The translations under genes were made by a program, and so were the position numbers. A stretch of 64,000 bases of DNA from Sinotaia quadrata (taxonomy: Eukaryota; Mollusca; Gastropoda; Architaenioglossa; Viviparidae): NCBI GenBank assembly GCA_028829895.1, contig CM054180.1:100290635-100354634 (forward strand), in the 5' to 3' direction. The notes below the pieces were generated by a model that was given only the letters and a program-made list of their open reading frames with translations, did not search any database and was not told where the DNA came from. Shown one piece after another: positions 55,899-64,000 of this stretch. The first letter of the stretch is position 1. Every line of letters begins with the position of its first letter.

Positions 55899-57444
55899 TG
55901 TTACGTTTCCAGTATTTATTTAAAGACCCTGCTTAGAATAATTAAAAGACTTTAAATATAATTAATTCTTCCTCTCATATTCTACGCAGACTGGTTGCTC
56001 AATTTATTATCTGACTAATTAAAAGTGCGTCTTGTAGTTCAGACGACAAATTTACAGACTAATAAACTGCGAACTTTTAGCTAGATTTGAAAACAGTTAA
56101 GTCCCTCTAAATTAATATGCACTCGTCATCAATCTTTCTGCTCATCCGCCCCCATTCAAATCTAAGAATTAATCTAATTGGTCTATTGTGCATAGAAATC
56201 AACTACTAAGAGGTATTAACAAAGAAAATAAGATTTAATAAAGTTTAACAAATTAACAATAAATCGAATGCAACGCGAATAGTCTTCACTCTGTCTTTAC
56301 GCGCCTATGCCTGATTTTTGTCAATCTAAATTGCCAGAAAAGTGTTCCTTTGAGATCTGTACACTTGATTTTGCACTTAGCTCTATTCTTGTATCCTTGG
56401 TCTCAACACTCAGTCATGCTGATTCGTTCCCTCAGTCCCCCTTTAACGACACACGTGGTGCATAAGGAATGATGTCCCTTTGTTAGTGGCTAGGAACTGG
56501 AATTTTTGCAGCATGGCCCTCAGAGTGGATTTCGACACGCTTACACCAATAAGCTAATGCAGGTGAGGCATGGTGAAACATGAACCATGAGCCGACCTGT
56601 GGATGCAACGTGTTTGGATATAATTCTCAACCTAACAGGTCCTACCTAGGCATGGCTCAATTAAATGCGCTGAACAAAGAGTTTCGACCTCGCGTGCTTA
56701 CAATTAGATTTTAGAAAAAATATAATCGTCTCACATGTGTTCCATTTAACAGTCATGACGTATGAAGCAATAAAATAGATACAACGTTAAATTAATGTTC
56801 ATACAAGGGGTAATTCAAGCCGACAGAGCGCTTCACAATTTACAATTTAAATTACACGCAATAATTGAATTACATGAAGAATTCATATCGAGCGCAGCAT
56901 TCTGGCTCTTAGTGAATTAAAACAATATAAATTAAAGTACAGAAATGGAAAAATGGTTACAATAAATTTATATTCCGTAACATATAGGTTTTCAGCTATT
57001 TCTCTGAACCATGCTCAAGTGTATATGGAAATCATATAATACATAGCACAAATACATACTTAAACAATACATAGGCAAATACTATTAAATAAAATGATAC
57101 CTTTGAGAGAAGTCGAAGGGTACCTTGATTCTCTATGGCGCCGGCTGCCTCTCACGACCCGAGTAAGCTGATGGAATTAGCTAAAATGTGCTCGAAGTGA
57201 GGGAGCGGAAGCGTGTGGGTACATATATAGAAAGGTATATTGCGTATCACGTGACTGTTCGCAAAGCATGTGGTTGGTTCGAGAACTGGACAATGGTCCT
57301 AAAGTTACATAACATCTTGACCTGTTCTAGAAGCACCTAGAAAAAGGAAGCTTTGAACAAAGGGCCAAGGGTTTCAAATATTCGAATTTGAAGTAAACAA
57401 GGCAAGTGGGTCACGAAGTCGGACAATTTTATCAGACTGTGACA
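55899..57444 (-). repeat. 5' LTR (in element orientation)
   Basis: 1,546 bp, no difference from 49,147-50,692 found in the stretches compared. Confidence 0.95.
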
Positions 57445-57449
57445 GACAT
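57445..57449. repeat. Target-site duplication of LTR element (right)
   Basis: gacat, matching 49,142-49,146. Confidence 0.88.
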
Positions 57450-58240
57450 GTTCATTATTTTTTATTTGTTATTTCGTGTTTAGTGCCTGATCTTGAGCAG
57501 TTTTATGAGTGCTTCTGTTTCTGCTTTTGAACCTGCCTCGTTCAACCACCGTATGTATTGTTGATGTTTTATCAGCTTGGTGCACATACTGGAATTGGAG
57601 GTATTTAGGGTCAAAGTATTTGCTAATAGCTGTTTCGTTTTCTTCCATGTTTTGTGTGTGTTTGTGGAGGTTGGTATAATCCTGACGATTTATTGTTTCT
57701 ATCAATGGCTCATCTTTGTTGGTATTCCAGAGATAGCCCGTAAGGACTCTAACTTCAACTTCGATGACATCGTTGATTTTATTTTGGCTGGGGGGGGGGG
57801 GTCCTTTCTCTTTCCTTCTCCAAAATACATAGAGCCTGTCTATGTCTGCTTTTAGAGTGGTAGGACTTTATTTACTGTGAGTAGTTTTGGGGGTGTTTTT
57901 GTCCAGATCACTTATTTCATTTTTTGTCCACTCTTTGATATTGCGTTTGCATTAACGACTTGTAAATTTCTTTTACTCTTTTAGCATGTCTTCATTTACC
58001 TTCTCGCTGCAGTTGTGACTAGCTTCTTTATAAGAATTGGGTGTCTCGGGTCATGTGTACTGTCTGCTGTTCACTTGTGAAGACTTAGTCACATTGGCTG
58101 GAAGAGCATCAGTCATGATTGTTTCATGTGGTCCATCTATAGGAGTTTCATCTTTTTCCATCATAGTGTCAGGGTGTATGGCGCTTTAGAAAACAGATTC
58201 CTGGGACGTGCAAAGATGACATACTGTTCTGTGGTCACCA
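57450..58240 (-). mobile_element. RLE LINE fragment, right piece, with gypsy-like trace
   Basis: Continues the LINE from the left piece at 49,146. It is near-identical to 35,445-35,950 (same TIHTVVERGRFKSRNRSTHK region), then jumps over about 360 bp present in unit 2. Confidence 0.78.
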
Positions 58241-58439
58241 CATGAGATGGGCTTGTTAGCAGTGAACTATGATTGCTACACAAATGTATAAGGGAATCAT
58301 CCTTTTTAAGAAGGCAAAATACTGCTTATGATTTGAGAAATCATATTTTTACTTACTCATTTTTCACTCATATATCATTTTAGCATAGCGTTATATCTAT
58401 TCTTAACAGCTGACTAGGATGTAACTATTTTCATCTAAT

Positions 58440-58535
58440 TGCGATAACCATTTCTGTAGAGATAGCTGAAAATATATCTTTGACTGACATGTGAGGAGAT
58501 AGCTGAAAATATATCTTTGACTGACATGTGAGGGC
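58440..58535. repeat. Direct duplication (about 41 bp, 2 copies)
   Basis: agatagctgaaaatatatct followed by ttgactgacatgtgagg occurs twice. Unit 2 has one copy. Confidence 0.85.
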
Positions 58536-58867
58536 AGAGGTCATGAAAATTACGCTATTAGTATTCTATTTGTTAGTTCATGACTGAAATAAATGGCCAT
58601 TGAAGTCACAAACATATCTGGGAAATTATACGCATGATCGGGTTAGTTATTATCTTTAAATAGTATAGGTGTAGTTAAATTATATAAGTCAAGTTAAAAC
58701 GTAAGTTGTTATTGTAGGACTTCATTTTGTTACAGAGGAAGTATGTTGGCTATATTTTATTAATTAGACTGTTTTAGACTTTGCCATTTTTAATTCCTTG
58801 TGTATAATTAAGTGTGTGTATGAACACTAATGGAAGTGTTTTGTTACAGAGATGCTTTGAGTGGCAT

Positions 58868-59215
58868 TAGCGAGTAGCCTTTTAGGGAATTTATATTGCT
58901 CTGTGTGGCGTTAGCGAGTAGCCTATCAAGGATTTATATTGCTCTGTGTGGCGTTAGCGAGTAGCCTCTCAAGGAATTTATATTGCTCTGTGTGGCGTTA
59001 GCGAGTAGCCTATCAGGGAATTTATATTGCTCTGTGTGGCGTTAGCGAGTAGCCTATCAGGGAATTTATATTGCTCTGTGTGGCGTTAGCGAGTAGCCTA
59101 TCAGGGAATTTATATTGCTCTGTGTGGCGTTAGCGAGTAGCCTATCAGGGAATTTATATTGCTCTGTGTGGCGTTAGCGAGTAGCCTATCAGGGAATTTA
59201 TATTTCTCTAAAGTA
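58868..59215. repeat. 45-bp repeat, 8 copies (unit 3 only)
   Basis: Copies of ttgctctgtgtggcgttagc followed by gagtagcctatcagggaatttata. Unit 2 has a single copy at about 37,210-37,250. Confidence 0.93.
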
Positions 59216-59479
59216 TACACATGGTAGAACGTTATTTCTTCTTTTTATACTGTGAAACTCTAATTTCTTAAATAATCTATTTATTTTCTTATTCATGTAC
59301 ATTAATGAATATTAAAGTGGTGGACCATTACTATAAGTTTTAATGATGAATTGTTTAATTATTTAGAAAGTTGATTTGATTGGTGTCATTGTATGACAAC
59401 TGATTGTGTTAACTGATAATGTTGTAATCCATGATAATGACTGATGCTTTTGATTGTAAAGTTGGATTGTAATATTACA

Positions 59480-59740
59480 TTAATGCTTGTTGATTGGAAT
59501 GCAACAATGATAAAGAATTGAAATTAATTTTGGAGAGTAGTAATATTGTAAGAATGCAACAATGATAAGGAATTGAAATTCTCATTGATTTTGGAGAGTA
59601 GTGATATTGTAAGAATGCAACAATGATAAAGAATTGAAATTCTCATTGATTTTGGAGAGTAGTGATATTGTAAGAATGTAACAATGATAAAGAATTAAAA
59701 TTCTCATTGATTTTGGAGAGTAGTGATATTGTAAGGACTG
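59480..59740. repeat. About 62-bp repeat, 4 copies
   Basis: Copies of gaatgcaacaatgataaaga followed by attgaaattctcattgattttggagagtag. Confidence 0.88.
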
Positions 59741-60380
59741 CGTATAGCTCTCGCTGTTGCCACAAAGAATGTAAATAACGATTAAATGGTTGGTTTACAA
59801 AGATTGTTATTTATCCTTTTGTCTAGATAGGGTTAGGTCTGGGACCCAGAGTGTGGCTGATTGTGTAGCCTAATTACTAAATGAGGGAGACAACCGAAAA
59901 CCATCATGTCAGATAAATGCTCTCAGAATTGACTTGTGCAGCCGTTTCGTCACAGTCATCATCAGAACACTGAGCTGAGTACTGACAGGAAAGACTCAGA
60001 ACACTTGTGCACTTACTGACAATTAGACTGAGTGGGACTAGAATGAGGGCTGTAGAGCGTGTTCAGTCTAACTCACTATAACTTGTAAATTTCATTATTG
60101 TCAGTTTTATTAAAGTATTTTTCTTCTCTGCATCTTGATTAATTCTTCGAATGACTGTTAATTGGGATCGACTGGAATGAGCTATATATCGAGTGATTGA
60201 TTGTTGAGTTAATTAAATAGGAGAAGATAATTTTGTGATCCCAAAGGCAATGTTAACTAGTCTCCTTGTCATTGTATTAAGTTGAATAACTTTCCCACTG
60301 GATTACTGGATTATTGCAACAGGTGTTAACTCAGTGATAGAAGAAGTAGGCTAGGCCGTGGGGCTGTTATTAGTGTTGAT
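59740..60380. other. No gene supported
   Basis: Moderate GC, no open frame or recognised repeat. It could be part of an old LTR. Confidence 0.45.
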
Positions 60381-60384
60381 ATTG

Positions 60385-60700
60385 AACAATAAGGAGTAAA
60401 ATATCGATAATTAATAATACTATAACAAGGACGTAGATAAATCCCATATGTACCAATGTCCAACACAGGAGTAAAATATCGATAATTAATAATACTATAA
60501 CAAGGACGTAGATAAACCCCATATGTACCAATGTCCAACACAGGAGTAAAATATCGATAATTAATAATACTATAACAAGGACGTAGATAAACCCCATATG
60601 TACCAATGTCCAACACAGTAGTAAAATCTCGATAATTAATACTGTAACAGGGTCGTAGACAAACCCCATATGTACCAATGTCCAACACAGGAGTAATATA
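60385..60700. repeat. About 75-bp repeat, 4-5 copies
   Basis: Copies of ggagtaaaatatcgataatt then aataatactataacaaggac and ccatatgtaccaatgtccaa. Confidence 0.9.
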
Positions 60701-60834
60701 GCATGGCAATCTTCTAACAGGGGTTAACCCTATGGCTGCCATTAACCTTTCATATTCTATCTATTCGAACTCGAACCAGCATAATACAGGATGGCAATGG
60801 AGAAGCAGTATATCGTGACCAACAATGTCAATGT

Positions 60835-61136
60835 AGTAAACATAAATTGTCATTCAAACATTTATACATTAAACATAAATTGTCATTCAAACATTTATAC
60901 AGTAAACATAAATTGTCATTCAAACATTTATACAGTAAACATAAATTGTCATTCAAACATTTATACAGTAAACATAAATTGTCATTCAAACATTTATACA
61001 GTAAACATAAATTGTCATTCAAACATTTATACAGTAAACATAAATTGTCATTCAAACATTTATACAGTAAACATAAATTGTCATTCAAACATTTATACAG
61101 TAAACATAAATTGTCATTCAAACATTTATACAGTAA
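60835..61136. repeat. 33-bp minisatellite, 9 copies
   Basis: Almost perfect copies of gtaaacataaattgtcattc followed by aaacatttataca. Repeat-encoded ORFs appear in three frames because the period is divisible by 3. Confidence 0.95.
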
Positions 61137-61289
61137 AATAGAAATACAAACATCAGAAATAGGGTGTGTTTTGGGGAATCGAATTCTATTGTTCTCTTTT
61201 TATTGTTATTATTAAATCTTCTTTGTTTTTGTAATCTTAAAACCACATTTTGGTTAAGTTGTTAACGAAATTTTAAGTTGCTAGTGTGA

Positions 61290-61505
61290 CTAAGAAGAAT
61301 TGGTTGGGGGTGGGTATGTGGATGTTATATAAGTCATAATTACTCAAAGAAGAATTGGTTGGGGGTATGTGGATGTTATATAAGTCATAATTAATCAAAT
61401 AAGAACTGGTAGGGGGTATGTGAATGTTATATAAGTCATAATTAATCAAATAAGAACTGGTAGGGGGTATGTGGATGTTATATAAGTCATAATTAATCAA
61501 AGGGA
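61290..61505. repeat. About 54-bp repeat, 4 copies
   Basis: Copies of aagaattggttgggggtatg followed by tggatgttatataagtcataattaatcaa. Confidence 0.9.
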
Positions 61506-62060
61506 AAGAGAATGATGCCAACTCGAGGCACGTCAGTTGTCTGTCGCAATGTTAGAAGATTAACGGTCCTAAAGCACGGGTCTTATATAGAGATTGAAGG
61601 GCAGATTAAACCTCACGGGCTATTGCTAGTATTAGAGCTAATATAATAAATTTCATGATTAATAATTCTTAGTCTAATACTGCGACATGGTAATTAAACA
61701 AACCCTACACGCGACAAGAGACCCTGCATCTAAATTTATAATCATTGTAGAACTAAAATACGTCCCAAGTTCTGAGTGGGAACAGGAAACATAATCCAGT
61801 TTCAAGTGTTAATGGTTTGCAAAGTAACTGTTTGGCGAGTACCGAGTGAGAAGAGAATTTTGAGTGGTGTGGACAAGGTTTTACTATTTATGACATGGAA
61901 GTTAGAAATGGGAGATAACCACTTGATATAATATTCTAGCATTCCACGAGTTATCTTTAATGCCTGCTTCCAGTCTTTTTCATCAAGTCGAGATTGCTTA
62001 TCAAAAACGGCTTTTCTATCAAATGTTCAACATAAATTGATGAAAAGACTCATAGTAATA
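61505..62060. other. No gene supported
   Basis: Contains a - strand TATA-like ctatataagac near 61,580 and some resemblance to LTR-type sequence (cggtcctaaag), too weak to classify. Confidence 0.4.
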
Positions 62061-62260
62061 GACATAGTGTAGTAAATAACCTCTGCAAGTAACATTATGT
62101 TGTTATAAGTATAGTGTAGTAAATAACCACTGCAAGTAACATTATGTTGTTATAAGTATAGTGTAGTAAATAACCACTGCAAGTAACATTATGTTGTTAT
62201 AAGTATAGTGTAGTAAATAACCACTGCAAGTAACATTATGTTGTTATAAATATAGTGGAC
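62060..62260. repeat. About 47-bp repeat, 4 copies
   Basis: Copies of tatagtgtagtaaataacca followed by ctgcaagtaacattatgttgttataag. Confidence 0.92.
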
Positions 62261-62404
62261 TGAACGACACCAAGACAAGAGACACTTTAATTTAATTATT
62301 TAACATTAAAACGCTTGAAATTATTATGATTGCAAAACACTTCTCTAAGTGAATGATTTAACTATACTTTTAAAATTCTGTATTACTATATAATTCATTC
62401 GTTA

Positions 62405-62552
62405 TTGTAATTAATGTATACACGATATTTATGTTATTATACACGATATGTTATGTTATTATACACGATATTTATGTTATTATACACGATATTTATGTTA
62501 TTATACAAGATATTTATGTTATTATACACGATATTTTATGTTATTATACACA
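62405..62552. repeat. About 24-bp repeat, 6 copies
   Basis: Copies of ttatgttattatacacgata with small length changes. Confidence 0.9.
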
Positions 62553-62554
62553 CT

Positions 62555-63055
62555 CGCTAAAAGGAATATAACACTCACCCACCCCTGTTTACAAGAGTGT
62601 GTCCCAAATGTCGTCTAAACCTTTGGTAGCAACACCGGAAGTCTTTAAGTGTACACATTGATCGTGATTTACATTCCACTTGTGTTGGATAGTTGGAATG
62701 TCATCACATCTTCCACCTTTGGCCTTCAATGTGATTTTGAGGAAACAATTACTCAGCACGAGATCAGATGAATACGAATGGTATTGAATAACATGAATAT
62801 AATATATATAATTAATCAAATTATTCACTTGAAGTGATGTTGAATAACATAATGTATTCAATTTACCAAATTATTTAGTTGGAATTATGTTGAATAGCAA
62901 AAATGTATTCTATTGACAAAATTATTCAGTTACGCCAGCAGTGCGTGTAAGAGCAACGATCATGATCCGGAAACCACTGACCCATTTTCAAACAACTTGA
63001 GTCGTTTCCCTTTTCCTTTTTCCGATTTAGAACATCTTTATTAAAATCTAAAACG
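62555..63055. other. No gene firmly supported
   Basis: A - strand ORF at 62,589-62,861 has a possible but weak transposase-like stretch (see rejected items). Confidence 0.4.
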
Positions 63056-63405
63056 TTTACTGTGTGATCACTGAACAAAAGCCGTGTTTACTGTGTAATC
63101 TCTCCGTGTTTAATATATTTACAATGTAATCATTCTGTACAAAAGCATGTTTTCTGTGTGATCATTCTGTGCAAAAACACATTTACTGCGAGACGACTTT
63201 ATACAAAAGCCCACGTTTAATGTGTGATAACTTTGTACAAAACCATTTTTAATGTGTGATAACTTTGTACAAAACCATATTTAATATGTGATCACTGTAC
63301 AAAAATATGTTTACTGTGTGACCACTTTGTACACAAAGCATGTTTACTCTGTGATCAATTTGTACACAAAAATTCATACATTGTAATATTTTTGTACATA
63401 TTATT
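63055..63405. repeat. Degenerate about 35-bp repeats
   Basis: Copies of gtttactgtgtgatcacttt followed by gtacaaaa, strongly diverged. Confidence 0.75.
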
Positions 63406-63594
63406 GAACGCGACATAATCAAGTTACAAAACACGATTAACATTCCACCAGTGTGACCAAAACTTTTGTGACTTTACTGTCACAGAGTGAAGTTGGTGAC
63501 TTCCATTGGAACGACAAGAAGTTTCTTTCAAGGACACAACTGTACATCCATGTGTCAATGCCAGAATCAATGCGACTAATGTTTTTAGGGTCTA

Positions 63595-63905
63595 TTTCCC
63601 GTTTTTGTCTTATCCTCACACACTTCTCCTTTTGGTATTGTCCTCACACACTTCTCGTTTTGGCATTGTCCTCACACACTTCTCGTTTATGCATTGTCCT
63701 CACACACTTCTCGTTTTTGTCTTATCCTCACACAACTCTCGTGTTTGCATTGTCCTCACACACTTCTCGTTTTTGTCTTATCCTCACACACTTCTTGTTT
63801 GTGTCTTATCCTCTCACACTTCTCGTTTTTGTATTGTCCACAAATTTTTCGTTTTTGTATTGTCCTCACACACTTTTCGTTTTTGTATTATCCTCACACA
63901 CTTCT
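63595..63905. repeat. 28-bp minisatellite, about 11 copies
   Basis: Copies of cctcacacacttctcgtttt followed by tgtcttat/ggcattgt. Confidence 0.92.
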
Positions 63906-64000
63906 CTAACCTTTTAATGTTTGAAACTAAATTTACCGACAAACAACGGTCAGTACTAGCAAATGGCGAATTTATGAAAACTGAAATGTCAAAACCGATT

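Larger units (their letters stand above)
49147..57444 (-). mobile_element. Complete Gmr1-like LTR retrotransposon
   Basis: An 8,298-bp element on the - strand bounded by TG...CA LTRs of 1,546 bp that look identical, with a 5-bp target duplication, a tRNA-Pro primer site, a polypurine tract and one full-length gag-pol ORF. The polymerase is Ty3/gypsy-like, but integrase precedes reverse transcriptase, the arrangement described for the Gmr1 group. It interrupts a LINE fragment whose uninterrupted counterpart survives at about 35,440 in unit 2. Identical LTRs and the intact ORF point to a very recent insertion. Confidence 0.95.

Noticed and set aside
60791..61215. Repeat-encoded ORFs of 97-122 codons on both strands
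   Set aside because: Product of a 33-bp minisatellite; three overlapping frames are equally open.
62589..62861. - strand ORF with KITLKAKGGRCDDIPTIQHK, loosely like mariner/SETMAR-type C-termini
   Set aside because: No catalytic motif, no terminal repeats, resemblance rests on a few residues. A profile search would decide.
63467..63592. Possible exon after tgtcacag (VGDFHWNDKKFLSRTQLYIH)
   Set aside because: Acceptor is plausible but the donor is weak and no homologue is recognised; the frame runs into a minisatellite.

Overview
This window looks like nuclear DNA from a mollusc, most probably a gastropod. The sequence is AT-rich. The host genes fall into two kinds: one split by introns, and single-exon receptors. 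The rest is mostly minisatellites, (TG)n tracts and transposable-element remains. The organism call rests on a lineage-type, intronless rhodopsin-like receptor family and a complement C3-like gene ending in a C345C/NTR module. It is inference, not proof.

Region 1 (1-13.1 kb) holds the last seven visible exons of a complement C3-like thioester protein gene on the + strand. They cover the end of the receptor-binding (A2M/MG8) domain, the C3-type cysteine anchor region and the C345C/NTR domain, followed by a very basic C-terminal tail. Six introns separate them, and nearly all are packed with tandem repeats. At three acceptors (exons 2, 4 and 5) the repeat unit contains a copy of the splice acceptor plus the first bases of the exon, so each real acceptor sits at the end of a row of decoys. 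Intron 3 carries a 68-bp-arm hairpin. Intron 6 carries a decayed hAT (Charlie-like) DNA transposon with intact termini and 8-bp target duplications.

Region 2 (about 14.4-49 kb and 57.4-59.5 kb) is a tandem segmental triplication with a 14-kb period. Each unit has a single-exon rhodopsin-like GPCR (423, 402 and 387 aa) on the + strand, a closely conserved promoter block of about 200 bp with a TATA box and an ACGTCA element, an upstream (TG)n stretch, and the same set of minisatellites in different copy numbers. Units 2 and 3 also share a downstream block made of decayed RLE-type LINE fragments and a decayed gypsy-like fragment. A decayed relative of the element in Region 3 lies in unit 2.

Region 3 (49,147-57,444) is a complete, young LTR retrotransposon inserted into the LINE fragment of unit 3. 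Its LTRs are 1,546 bp each, with a 5-bp target duplication (gacat), a primer-binding site for tRNA-Pro, a polypurine tract, and one uninterrupted 1,453-codon gag-pol ORF on the - strand. Domain order is Gag, protease, integrase, reverse transcriptase, RNase H. Integrase ahead of RT in a Ty3/gypsy-type polymerase marks it as Gmr1-like. The third integrase catalytic position (D-D-35-E) is Gly instead of Glu, so this copy may be integration-defective.

Region 4 (59.5-64 kb) is a run of further minisatellites with no gene I can support. No RNA genes or CRISPR arrays were seen. Coordinates of decayed elements and repeat arrays are approximate because they were read by eye.
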